Assembly (NCBI RefSeq): GCF_042453785.1
Contig: NC_091673.1
Span: forward strand, 7,709,001 to 7,773,000
DNA: 64,000 nucleotides
Source: Malus domestica
Taxonomy: Eukaryota > Streptophyta > Magnoliopsida > Rosales > Rosaceae
Reading direction: 5' to 3'
The notes beneath the pieces were generated by a model. The model was not told the DNA's origin. It saw only the letters and a program-made list of their open reading frames with translations, and searched no databases. Below are positions 10,535 to 20,398 of this stretch, one piece after another. Each line of letters begins with the position of its first letter. The stretch's first letter is position 1. The position numbers and the translations under genes are program-made.

Positions 10535-11254
10535 TTCTCATAGATCCCATGGGCCAAAGAAGTCGTCCTACAATGCTTGATTGATTTCTGTAAGTGTTGG
10601 CTGTTGAGAGGATCTAGATAATGTCCCAGGAAATTTTGGTGCTTCTTGTTTTTCCATCAACAAAATTGGGTGTTTGTTGGATGTTCCATTTTGGTTACAT
10701 AGGATTTTTAGACTTTAAAGGGAGGAGTCTCAGACGTTTGAAGAGCATTTTGAATCTCTTTGGAGTTCTGATTTTCTGTTCCGCGAGTCAGTCAAGAACA
10801 TTAAAACTAGTATTACAATGCTCTTACTTAAAACGTAGTGTCACTGTCAATTCCATATGGTATAAATCTTGAACTCAAACTCCCAACCATTTCTTTGGGT
10901 AGTCGGCTTGAGGATATGATTATGTATTAAGCAAATTATGACTCATCAATTAAAGAACTACTACATGAATTGGGAAAATGTTTAACCAAGTATTCAGCAC
11001 GAAGTAGAGCTGAAGTAAACTTAAGGTTATGCATGTGAGTTCTCTTCGCAGTGGACGAGTAAATGTGAAATGAATTCCCGATTGTATCTTCTCAGGAAGT
11101 TTTATACTAGCCAATCATATAGAACTTTGACATTAGTCTCTCAGTAATTAATCCTACTTCTGTTTTATGTCATGTTTTCATTGTGAGAAAATAGCTTATT
11201 CTCGTTGCAGCTTTTGATTCTTGAATCTGATGCAAGCAATCCTTGTTTTGTCAG
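10535..11254 (+). other. Intron remainder of PP2A B' gene 1
   Basis: Ordinary intron sequence without coding signal. It ends with a good acceptor (TTGTTTTGTCAG) at 11254. A pyrimidine-rich tract lies just upstream. Confidence 0.7.
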
Positions 11255-11614
11255 GTGGCAGAGAGAGCTTTATTTTTGTGGAACAACGATCACATTGAGA
11301 ACTTAATCAGACAGAATCGTAAAGTTATACTGCCTATTATCTTACCTGCATTGGAGAAAAATGCTAGAAATCACTGGAATCAGGCTGTCCATAGCTTGAC
11401 CCTAAATGTCCGAAAAATTTTCAACGAGCTTGATCCTGAGCTTTTCAAGGAGTGCTTACTCCAGGTTCAGGAAGACGAGTCAAAGGAGGGCGAGGTTGCC
11501 GCACGGCGTGAATCCACTTGGAAACGCTTGGAAGAAGTTGCTGCAAAGAAAGCTGCGAGCAACGAACCTGTGCTTGTTTTCGGCAAAGCACCTCCCAGCA
11601 CTACCTCGCTTTAG
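11255..11614 (+). CDS. PP2A regulatory subunit B' (B56), exon 2
   Basis: Last exon of the gene that starts at 707: 119 codons plus TAG. It begins [18 protein letters not shown] in phase 0, joining SSHFQ of exon 1 to give the family block [14 protein letters not shown]. It then runs [15 protein letters not shown] and the conserved acidic/basic tail ([20 protein letters not shown]). The protein ends ..APPSTTSL. The Arabidopsis B'theta isoform uses a C-terminal SSL as a peroxisomal signal; the TSL here only resembles it. About 9.3 kb of intron separates this exon from exon 1. Confidence 0.93.
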   Translation: MAERALFLWNNDHIENLIRQNRKVILPIILPALEKNARNHWNQAVHSLTLNVRKIFNELDPELFKECLLQVQEDESKEGEVAARRESTWKRLEEVAAKKAASNEPVLVFGKAPPSTTSL

Positions 11615-12326
11615 CCGGAGCAAGAGACTTGCTGACAACACAATGACATCAAATTCTGTTAATCGAAAACGGGATTTGTAGCACTGTGACGTGGTTCGGG
11701 TGGTTCGGGTGCTTGTTTTCAAAGATCATTGTGTATGTTGTAGTTGTAGCTAGGAAATGGTTCTGGCAGATAACCCCGGTCCAAGAAAACATTCTGCCTT
11801 ATTGATTGTTTTGTTTAAAAGTTAATTTTCTAGCTCCTCTTTCATCCATTTGACATAACGGGCTCACTTATTCTCCCAGGAGGAGAGTTCTTCAAGGCGG
11901 CCCCATCACTCGACTGTGTGGCCGAAGACTCATAGCCGAAATACAAAGTGTGCTGAGAGATGTTTTTACCTGTATCTAAGAATTTTTTGCCTCATCAAAT
12001 ATAAAATAATAACCACCGCTAATGTGTGAAATAAGAACTCTTACGTGAGCGAAAACAATGTTTTAAAAAAATCACCCCAAGGTGCGCCCTAGGCGGCTTT
12101 GGAGGCTGGCTGGAAGGAAAATCGCCTCTGTTTTGTGGGGAGTCAGCGAAAAACTCATCTAGGTTTCGTCGGGGCACGTCTCAGGACGTTTGGGGGCGTC
12201 ATTTTTGTTTAAAAGTTGTCAAAATCTGAAAAATAAAAATTTAGGTCAAGTTTCAAAACTTTTAGTTGCAGAACCTCATGCTTCAAGGCTTCCGCCTAAG
12301 GTCTTTGTCGTTTGAGTAAGTTGTAG
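11615..12326 (+). other. 3'UTR and intergenic DNA after PP2A B' gene 1
   Basis: The first few hundred bases are the probable 3'UTR. From about 12060 there is a GC-rich stretch (GCGCCCTAGGCGGC..) of the kind found in degenerate hAT/MITE remnants, but no boundaries were found. No gene seen. Confidence 0.5.
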
Positions 12327-12757
12327 AAATGATCTCTTAATTTTAATCAAATTTGAGCAATGATCCCTCAACTAAAAATCAATTACTATTGGTCTCTCAA
12401 CTTATCAAAATGTGTAGTTATAGTCATTTTTATCAATTTTGTCAAAATAAGTTATGTTGGAATAACCATTCATATAATTAGGGTTTCTCAACTCATCAAA
12501 GTGTGTAATTATGGTCATTTTCGTCAACTACGTCGAAATTTTTGTCAAAACGATTTATGTTGGAAGGACCATTGCTACAATTAGGTTAAAGTTAATGGAT
12601 CATTTCTTTAGTTGAATTAAAGTTGAGGGACTAATGATAATGAATTTTTAGTTGATGGACCATAGCTGCACGTTTTGATGAGTTGAGGGACCAATAGTAA
12701 TTGATTTTTAGTTGATAAACTATTACTCCAATTAAATTAAAATTAAAGGAGCATCGT
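12327..12757. mobile_element. Fold-back MITE
   Basis: The two ends are inverted over about 90 bp: TCTTAATTTTAATCAAATTTGAG.. and CTCAACTAAAAATCAATTAC on the left match the reverse complement of the right end (..GTAATTGATTTTTAGTTGA..CTCCAATTAAATTAAAATTAAAG). A further internal inverted piece (TTGGAAGGACCATT) lies in the middle. No ORF. I could not fix a target-site duplication, so the ends are approximate. Confidence 0.6.
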
Positions 12758-14110
12758 TCTTGTTTTTTAAAACATTGAGTGACAATGATCATAAACTCCA
12801 CTAAAGATACTGTTCTTTTTTGGAATCTCTAAAAACAATAAAAAAAAGTTAGTCAAATAACAAGGAACGAGGATCCTCTGGATCCTTTTGTGAGGATCTC
12901 GGACATCTTTAAATTATATTTGTTCATCATATATTATACAGTCAGTTATCGTTAATTACTATTTATATTTAATTTTATAAATGATTTCTACCCATATAAT
13001 GCACGATGAACTGATACAATTTAAGAATATAAAAAAAATAAAAACACAAGGAGAGATTCGTTCGATGAGTTGGCTGTGAGTTGGCTGACTTTTCTTTCAT
13101 GTAGCTCTCACTCAGTCACTTGTGGTGGGATTAATGATCACTTTTCTCGCTCTCACGATGTGGTGACGCTTATTTCTATTGAATGTGTCAATCCATATCG
13201 CTCTCTCTCCCTCCCTCCAAGTCCAAGTTAGAGAGAGAGTTTTTGTTCGAGAGCTTTGGTTCCTTTACCATTTTCTCTTTTCCCAACTTTTACTTTCTTT
13301 CAACACTCTCTCTCAAACGGTGGATTTTATGGGGACTGAAATTGTTGAATGTTCTCCTGGTCACCTTTTCTACTTCGTCTCTCTCTCTGTGACCCAAAAT
13401 TTAATAGAAGAAAAGCTCTTTGCTTTCTTGCACTGCTTAGACTCCTGCTGATTCTGTAAGTATAAAAATTTCATCTTTTTACACTTGAGTTTGGTACCCT
13501 TTTACTTTTTTGCTCGCACCCTTTTAGATTTTTTCTTTTAGGCATCACTTTCCCTTGGATTATTTCATTGTTAATGATATCTGTGGAATGCTATCTCTGT
13601 GTTTCAGATCGCACTCAGATCGTGTCAGCTGCAGAGCTAACTGGGTTTAGCTGCTGATTTGGTAAATATATCTGTATGTATGTAGTCTTCAAGCTGTCCT
13701 TACCTGGAAGTAGATTAAAGACAAGAGCTTTTCTTAATTTGGGAACTTGTTATTGGACTTTGGCTTAAATCAGTTTCTGCTTCTGGGTTACTGAATTTGA
13801 CCTTAGAAGGTGTCAAATTTTTCTACTTTACCGTTAGAGATGTAGAGAAGTTGAAGAATCACTAGAATATAATGATACATGACAACAAGGGAACTTGCTT
13901 GCTTTGATTATTTGCTTCTGAGAGTGTAAGTTTAATCTTCATATGGAAATGGGTGTCTCTATCTGGGTTTTCGATTTCTTATAGTGCCGATTGTTGCTCA
14001 TTGAGTGTGTATCTGGTTTGATTCTTCTATCTGAGGTATCGAATTTTCGGTTCAGTTCTGCTTTGAGGGTTTGACACGATTTGTGGTTGGGGTCTTTTGT
14101 TTTTGAAGTC
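12758..14110 (+). promoter_or_regulatory. Promoter and 5'UTR region of PP2A B' gene 2
   Basis: No gene is expected here. A CT-rich stretch (CTCTCTCTCCCTCCCTCC, about 13201-13220) is typical of plant core promoters and 5'UTRs. A donor-like GTAAGTAT near 13456 and acceptor-like TTTCAG near 13608 suggest an intron within the leader. The ORF 13179-13451 falls inside this presumed leader and shows no protein-like composition. Confidence 0.5.
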
Positions 14111-15322
14111 ATGATCAAGAATTTAATTGGTAAGCTTCCTAGGAAGCCGTCTAAGTCAGCCGAGAATCGTGAATCTGGGGGTTCATCTGCCGCTACATTG
14201 AATGCTTCCTCTATAGGTTCAAGAAGCGGTGATGTAGGGAATAGGCCAATTAATTCAAATAGCGTACCTCTTTCAGGCCTTGATTCTGATTCAAATTTAG
14301 GATATGGCCATGGAAGTAAGCTCCCTCAACTTGTCAACTCAAGTCTGAATTCTGTTACCACTTCTTATGAAGCGTTTCCAGCTTTTAGAGATGTACCAAA
14401 CTCCGAGAAGCATCACTTGTTTGTGAAAAAGCTGAACTTATGTTGTGTGGTGTTTGACTTCACTGACCCAACGAAAAATCTGAGAGAAAAAGACATCAAG
14501 CGGCAGACGTTGCTAGAGCTTGTAGATTATGTTACTTCTGCAAATGGAAAGTTCAATGAAATCATAGTGCAAGAAGTTGTAAAGGTGGTGACTGTGAATT
14601 TGTTCAGGTCATTCTCTCCACAGCCCCGTGAGAATAAGGTTTTAGAAGGATTTGATGTGGAGGAGGAGGAGCCTTTGATGGACCCTGCATGGTCACACTT
14701 ACAGATTGTGTACGAACTTTTTCTGAGGTTTGTTGCATCGCCCGAGACAGATGCAAAGGTCGCTAAGAAGTACATTGATCAGTCTTTTGTTCTCAAATTA
14801 TTGGATCTCTTTGATTCTGAGGATCCTAGGGAAAGGGAGTACTTAAAAACAATTCTGCATCGTGTCTATGGAAAGTTTATGGTGCATCGCCCATTCATTA
14901 GGAAGGCGATCAACAATATATTTTTCCGATTTATTTTTGAAACAGAAAAGCACAATGGGATTGCTGAGCTTTTAGAGGTTTTGGGCAGTATAATCAATGG
15001 ATTTGCTCTTCCGCTTAAAGAAGAACACAAACTTTTCCTAGTTCAGGCTCTGATCCCCCTTCACAAACCAAGATGCTTACAAATGTACCATCAGCAGTTG
15101 TCCTACTGCATTTCACAGTTTGTCGAGAAAGATTGCAAGCTTGCAGATACTGTTATAAGAGGGCTGTTAAAGTACTGGCCAATCACAAATAGTTCAAAGG
15201 AAGTCATGTTCCTAAGTGAGCTCGAGGAAACTTTAGAAGCAACTCAGCCAGCAGAATTTCAAACATGTATGGTACCACTCTTCCGCCAAATATCTCGTTG
15301 CTTGAGCAGTTCACAATTTCAG
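14111..15322 (+). CDS. PP2A regulatory subunit B' (B56) paralogue, exon 1
   Basis: Exon 1 (404 codons) of the tandem paralogue. I chose the ATG at 14111 because it gives [20 protein letters not shown], the standard plant B' start; the ATG at 14081 adds ten unrelated residues. The B56 domain begins near residue 90 ([14 protein letters not shown]) and includes [52 protein letters not shown] and [17 protein letters not shown]. The protein is colinear with gene 1, and the exon ends at the same codon (..SSQFQ) before GTATTG. Total protein is 522 aa with exon 2 at 15659. It lies 2.5 kb downstream of gene 1 on the same strand, so the pair is a tandem duplication. Confidence 0.94.
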
Positions 15323-15658
15323 GTATTGAGCTGGGTCTTCATTTAATTTACTATTTCTTTGTGCTCATAAATATTTGGCCTGTTTGAAGAAACCCATCTC
15401 TCTCTTCCCTTTGCGCTCCCAAAAGTTTTGCATGTCACCTTTTATTGATTCTGATAAGTATTTTCTGCCATTTGGTTTGTTTTTACTCTTGTTTATATCT
15501 TTGATCATTGTCATTGTATTTCCTTCCATATTCGACTTTAAGGGAAGTTCTTCTGAAATATTTACTTTCGACAATGTTATCGTTTTAGGGAGGTCAAGCT
15601 CACTTTCCATGTATATCCTGACCAAGAACCTTGAGTTGACTGATGTGTGCTTTTACAG
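15323..15658 (+). other. Intron of PP2A B' gene 2
   Basis: A 336-bp intron with GT at 15323 and TTTTACAG ending at 15658. Both strands have ORFs here that are intron shadows. It is the homologue of the 9.3-kb intron in gene 1 and holds no insertion. Confidence 0.9.
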
Positions 15659-16015
15659 GTGGCAGAGAGGGCCTTGTACTTGTGGAACAATGACCACATC
15701 GAGGACTTAATCAGACAAAACCGTAAAGTCATATTGCCCATTATCTTTCCTGCTTTGGAGAAGAATGGCCACAACCACTGGAACCAAGTGGCGCGGAGGT
15801 TGACGTTAAACATCCGTAAAATCTACTCTGACATTGATCCTGAGCTATTTGAGGAGTGTTTGCTCAAATTTCAAGAAGATGAAGCAAAAGAGGAGGAGAT
15901 TAAAGCAAAACATGTAGCCACCTGGAAGCACTTAGAAGAGATTGCTGCTTCTAACGCTGTTAGCAGTGAAGCAGTTGTTGGCCGCTTGGACCCAACCCAG
16001 ACATCTCCAAGCTAA
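15659..16015 (+). CDS. PP2A regulatory subunit B' (B56) paralogue, exon 2
   Basis: 118 codons plus TAA, phase 0, starting [18 protein letters not shown]. It carries the same [23 protein letters not shown] region and charged tail ([20 protein letters not shown]) as gene 1. The end differs (..DPTQTSPS), so the extreme C-termini of the pair have diverged while the core is conserved. Confidence 0.94.
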   Translation: MAERALYLWNNDHIEDLIRQNRKVILPIIFPALEKNGHNHWNQVARRLTLNIRKIYSDIDPELFEECLLKFQEDEAKEEEIKAKHVATWKHLEEIAASNAVSSEAVVGRLDPTQTSPS

Positions 16016-16685
16016 TGGTAGAGGGATATACTTATGCAGTTAGAAGTTCTCATATTTCTGTTTTGCTGCTTTTTCTGATCGTTGGGTGGGAGCATTGCGT
16101 GGCCGTGTGCTGTGAAAGGTTGAACACTATTTGATAGTTGTCCATAGCCTTTTCTGTTTTTCCCTCTATTTCAGCTCGTCACCCCTAACGTTTAGAGAAA
16201 CGTTCCACAGCATTGAAGTTCATGATTCTGGGATTTTCACAGATACCATTTGCACGAAACAACACAACAGGAGTTAGAAGCTGCATTATGTATTCAGCAC
16301 GGTGAACATAGAGGTATAGTTGATAAGGGTTAACATGAAAGAAGCTACAAAATACAGGTAATTTTATTCATTTGGAGTAGATTTAATTGGTTTGAAGTAC
16401 TTAACTACTTAGTCTCGTTTCTGTATGTGTATAATATCTATCCATGGATCTCAGAAAGAATCTGTTTGCGTGTGCTTTTTTTTTAATATATTGATATATC
16501 TGATTGGCTTTAGTTGTGATGAATGTTCTTAGGCCCTAACTCATCATTAAAATGCATTTACTGGACTTGTACTTTCGTCTACATGTTCCTGAGCAAATGA
16601 TGATAATTTACAAATGTGTAAACTATGAACATCAACTAGTTGAACCATAGGACTGGCTGGAAGACATAAACCCAGTTACATAGGC
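16016..16685. other. Convergent intergenic region
   Basis: 3'UTR of PP2A B' gene 2 (AATAAA-like signals are weak) followed by the 3' flank of the minus-strand acyltransferase. No gene or repeat recognised. Confidence 0.5.
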
Positions 16686-17999
16686 TTAAGAGCTTGGTGC
16701 CACAGAAACAAATTCTAGGAGCTCGTGATCACTTTCAAATTTAGCCATGTCTTCTTCGTCCAAGGTCACCCATGCCTCTATTCCGTCACCCGAGCTACTA
16801 CTCAACAGTATGACAACATTCTTGATGGGCACATTACTAATGCATGCCCAGGTGGGTTTTCCCCATCCAAAATCAGTGTTGTATAGGGAAAACCTAATCC
16901 AACTGCTGAACCTGAAAAACTCAACCTCTCCTTCGGAGACCAATTCACTCGTTTCTTTTAGAGGCTCACAAGCATGTGAAAACCCGTCTTCACCTTGCAG
17001 TTTCCTCACACAATCATCATCGATCTTCCTTATTACTTTTCTTAATTGGACCACGAAGTCATGCAACTCTGGTTTGCTTTCATCTTTCATTATGGATGCA
17101 ACAGCAACCCGCCAGATATTACCAAAAGAATGCTCTGGCAAAGGTGGAGCCATTCGTTCCCTTAAATACCCCACATGGGATATCGCCATTGATGGCCTGC
17201 CCCTACCCAATGTACCAATCTTTGCGTTCATGCTCGACTTGCATATAAGGGCTGTCAGAGCTTCCACACGAGTGGGAGCACGGCCGTCCGTGCACAATCC
17301 CTTGGATGCTTTGACTTTCAGCTTGGCCAAGCTGGATGCATCAAACACAAACCTCTTTGTCACGAACTTTTCTCTCTTGATCAAATTGGATGGCATGAAG
17401 ATTTGTTTGTCCCTAGGTGGAAAGATGTTGGCTGAATTTAGGGAGGGAGTGATGTTTTCAAAAACACCGCGTGACCTTGTAGCCCAAGCATCAAGGAACG
17501 AAGACAATGTTGCACCATCTGCGATCTTGTGGGAAAGGCAGATTACAATGCCCATGCCACCGCAGTCAAAGAAGTTCAATTGAATGGCCATGGCTGCAAC
17601 TGCCTTGTCCATTCTAATATTGTAGGGATCAAGTGGAAGAAGTTGTTGCACTAAATCCATTTCTGGAATTTTTAGTATCTCAGAGAGCTGAATGTTAGCT
17701 CTAGCTCTTGCGAAGGCAACAGCTCCGTCTTCACAATCCACGGATGCATTGCCCTCAATCCTTCCGGCCAAAGGGTAGAAACCGGTCAAGGTTTCCGATA
17801 AAGAGTTATTCAGCTTATCAACAATGGTGGTATCGTCAATGTTTTCAGGAGCTGAGTAGAAAAGAATGACTGGCACATAAAACATGGGAGCTATCTGCTC
17901 TAGCAAAGAGAGTTTGTAGCTCTTAAGGTGGTCTGGAATCGGAGATGATGGTTTGCATTGATCTTCAGAGACTATCTCAATCTTCATCTGCATTTTCAC
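16686..17999 (-). CDS. BAHD acyltransferase, vinorine synthase-like
   Basis: Intact, intronless 437-aa BAHD acyl-CoA-dependent O-acyltransferase, a cytosolic enzyme that acylates alcohols or other specialised metabolites. The catalytic HXXXD motif is HKIAD at residues 157-161 and the structural DFGWG motif is at 376-380, both complete. Further family landmarks are YKLSLLEQIAP (about 28-38), FYPLAGRI (74-81) and the C-terminal SGDGIEAWVTLDEEDM. Length is normal (430-450). The sequence is closest by eye to the clade with vinorine synthase and strawberry SAAT, so ester or alkaloid acylation is possible, but the substrate cannot be told. The start may be Met1 or Met3, which differ only by two residues. 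A broken copy of its 5' end and promoter lies at 20.2 kb. Confidence 0.93.
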   Translation of the reverse strand: MKMQMKIEIVSEDQCKPSSPIPDHLKSYKLSLLEQIAPMFYVPVILFYSAPENIDDTTIVDKLNNSLSETLTGFYPLAGRIEGNASVDCEDGAVAFARARANIQLSEILKIPEMDLVQQLLPLDPYNIRMDKAVAAMAIQLNFFDCGGMGIVICLSHKIADGATLSSFLDAWATRSRGVFENITPSLNSANIFPPRDKQIFMPSNLIKREKFVTKRFVFDASSLAKLKVKASKGLCTDGRAPTRVEALTALICKSSMNAKIGTLGRGRPSMAISHVGYLRERMAPPLPEHSFGNIWRVAVASIMKDESKPELHDFVVQLRKVIRKIDDDCVRKLQGEDGFSHACEPLKETSELVSEGEVEFFRFSSWIRFSLYNTDFGWGKPTWACISNVPIKNVVILLSSSSGDGIEAWVTLDEEDMAKFESDHELLEFVSVAPSS

Positions 18000-19107
18000 T
18001 TCTTTTTTTTTTCTGTTAAAATTGCAGTTACGGAGAAAGAGAACTTTGAGATGAAGATTAAGAACTAATTACAGCAAGATAAACTGATTACAGTTAATCT
18101 GTTTTCAAAACACTATTTATAAGCAGCTAATCTATTGCTGATAGCTACGCTTGCCAAACCTAACCATTTCAATTTTCAACCAACTCCTTGTTGAGCTTGG
18201 AGAGGATTTGGAAACTTGTTTAAGCTACTAGAAATTTGGAAGATTTAGGGTTGGTTTGGTATTGCTTCGCTTTGAAAAAAAAAAAGCTACTTCTACTGTG
18301 CTGTGAGAATAAGCAGCTGTGAAATAAAGCAGTAGGGTGTTTGGTAAACTTTTTTGTAAAAGTGCTTTTGAAAAGAAAAAAAAGCAGTATTATAGTGTTT
18401 GGTAAACTTTTATGTAAAACAGATGTGAAAAAAAACCGGTTTTTCAAGGCTGGGTTTTGCAGCTTTGTGTTTTAGTTTTTCACCCAAAACTGTGAAAAAA
18501 GCTGAAGTTGAATGTTTACCAAACACAAAAAAACTCCCAGCTTTTTTTTATACCCACTTTTTTCAAAATCACCTCAGTACCAAACGAGGCCTTAACTGGT
18601 CATCCAATGGATATTTACACGTGGCGTTGATTGATCGATTGCTTGGGAAGCAAGAACGTTGTATCACCATTGTGTGATGCATTAAAATTTCTTGGTTAAT
18701 GTCAATGTCACGCATTAAAATTTCTTGTTTAATGTCAAAGTTACTGCTAGGTAGGTGATTAATGTCAATGTCACGCATTAAAATTTCTTGTTTAATGTTA
18801 AAATTTCTTGGATATGCTCTTAATAAACATAGTGAAAGCCAAGAATCAGAATAATTCCAATATAAACATAGTGAAAGCCAAGAATCAAAATAATTCTAAT
18901 ATAGAAATGTTTGGTTTGATGTGGTTTCGAGTTTGGTTTGGTCCCTTTTTGTGTATATTCTTTACATATGTTAACTGGAAAAAAAAATCATGGAAAGCTG
19001 GGCATGCTTTGCTTTGGCATGATGAAAAATGAAAGGGAACTTTAACAAAAAGTTTTCGGTACTGTTCATTTTAACGAAAAACCACATTTTTACACTAAAA
19101 ATTTTTT
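17793..19107. repeat. Segmental duplication, copy with intact gene
   Basis: From inside the acyltransferase N-terminus through its promoter, this segment matches 20185 to about 21777: 17793-18247 matches 20185-20647, 18592 to about 18773 matches 20648 to about 20816, and about 18806-19107 matches about 21525-21777. Copy-specific insertions are the MITE at 18248-18591 here and about 0.7 kb (20817-21524) in the other copy. Short internal tandem repeats (TTAATGTCAATGTCACGCA, AAACATAGTGAAAGCCAAGA) occur only in this copy. Confidence 0.8.
18248..18591. mobile_element. Tourist-like (PIF/Harbinger) MITE
   Basis: 344 bp, non-coding, with imperfect terminal inverted repeats: GGGTTGGTTTGGTATTGC on the left, and on the right the reverse complement of GGCCTCGTTTGGTACTGAG. 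It is flanked by a TTA target duplication (18245-18247 and 18592-18594), the hallmark of the PIF/Harbinger superfamily. The matching place in the duplicated segment (near 20648) has a single TTA and no insert, so the empty site is preserved. Confidence 0.85.
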
Positions 19108-20071
19108 GAATGGTCTGTTGCTCCTGAGTTGCTTGCATTTCTTGAAGCGGCATATCTTCGTAACACCTGAAAGCAAATGAAATCTCTAGAGTAAATAACA
19201 AGCAAAAAAAGCAAGTTGGCGGCGTGCAGGACATGCTTGCCGCGGCATAGATGATGTGACATGCTCACATATTACGCACATAAAACAACTTTCTTTTAAT
19301 TTTTTATCAAGCCAAAGTGATAAATATAATTTGGTTGAAGAAGACATACATCTTGTGGTAGGCTAACGCTTGTGCCAGATTCATTAGAGTTGAACTTGTA
19401 AAGAGCCTTTTGTAAACACATGGAGGGAGGGGCATCTGCAGCGCATCAATAGATAAAAAAATGCTGAGAGAGAGAGGGAGGGAGGGAATGCAGAGAGAGA
19501 GAGAGAGAGATTTGACCTCGTTTTGCCCTCTTCGTCCCTTCTTAGACTGTCCATCACCAGTAAAAAGCTCCTGTAGTGCCTCCACGGCTACAGATCCACT
19601 ATTATCCTGATGCATGCCTCCAAGAACATTGTCTGATAAGAGAGCAATGGGGGATATATCGGTTGCCCTCAAAAATGGAATAGGCACTGTATTACCAGCT
19701 GCATATATGGACCAAAGCTGCCATGAACATGAAAATAAGCAATTATATACTAGTGTTGAGCCTGTTGACAACCCGGTATTTTTTTAGGAAGGGCTGGTAT
19801 TTAAGTCAAGGGGTTGGGATAATTTTAGATTAGTGATAAGAGAGGGAATTAGGGATGCCCCTTGAGGAGAAGAAATGAGGAAGGCATGTCCCACTGTGAT
19901 AGGGACCTATCAACAGGCAAGCATAGACCTCAGAGCGAATATTACCTTATCTTGCATTGCAAAAGCTTTCCGGCTGACAGCTTCATTCTTCACTTTGCCA
20001 CTGCTTATACTGCTTGGACCTCCAACCTGGACTTGAGATGTGCTTTTTGTCTTTATGCTCTGCTCAGATGC
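19108..20071 (-). pseudogene. Fragment of an unidentified multi-exon gene
   Basis: Three exon-like pieces with GT-AG ends in the minus direction, all open. 20071-19946 is 42 codons, ASEQSIKTK.. to AFAMQDK. 19717-19517 is 67 codons, LWSIYAAGNTVPIPFLRA.., LSDNVLGGMHQDNSG.. to GRRGQNE. From 19166 a further piece (VLRRYAASRNASNSG) runs to the duplication border near 19107, where it is cut. The phases of the first two exons join in frame. I do not recognise the protein. The fragment lies between the two copies of the acyltransferase duplication and has no start or end, so it is a relic or a captured piece. A GA-rich microsatellite (19470-19510) sits at one exon edge. Confidence 0.5.
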
Positions 20072-20141
20072 CTGTAGAGTGTGCGTAACTGGAATGCCGT
20101 TTTTGGTAATACTACTTGAATTTTCCTCCCTGATAGAGCAT

Positions 20142-20398
20142 CATCGTAAATGTTGGTATCGTCAATGGTGGTATCGTCAACAATGGTGGTTTCTGATAAA
20201 GAGTTCTTCAACTTATCAACAATGGTGGTATCGTCAATGTTTTCAGGAGCTGAGTAGAAAAGAATGACCGGCACATAAAACATGGGAGCTATCTGATCTA
20301 GCAAAGAGAGTTTGTAGCTCTTAAGGTTGTCTGGAATCGGAGATGATGGTTTGCATTGATCTTCAGAGACTATCTCAATCTTCATCTGCATTTTCACT
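20142..20398 (-). pseudogene. Truncated duplicate of BAHD acyltransferase 5' end
   Basis: Matches the first ~70 codons of the intact gene (MKMQMKIEIVSEDQCKP.., YKLSLLDQIAP.., NIDDTTIVDKL) with a few substitutions, then passes into an unrelated repetitive stretch (TTIVDDTTIDDTN). Neither HXXXD nor DFGWG is present. The promoter side is retained (20399 to about 20647). Confidence 0.9.

Noticed and set aside
13179..13451. 90-aa ORF as a gene
   Set aside because: It lies in the CT-rich leader of PP2A B' gene 2 and contains splice-like signals. Its composition reflects the low-complexity DNA.
15365..15813. ORFs on both strands near the PP2A B' gene 2 intron
   Set aside because: Shadows of the intron and of exon 2 in other frames.
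16747..17583. 278-aa plus-strand ORF
   Set aside because: Antisense shadow of the BAHD acyltransferase, which has both catalytic motifs on the minus strand.
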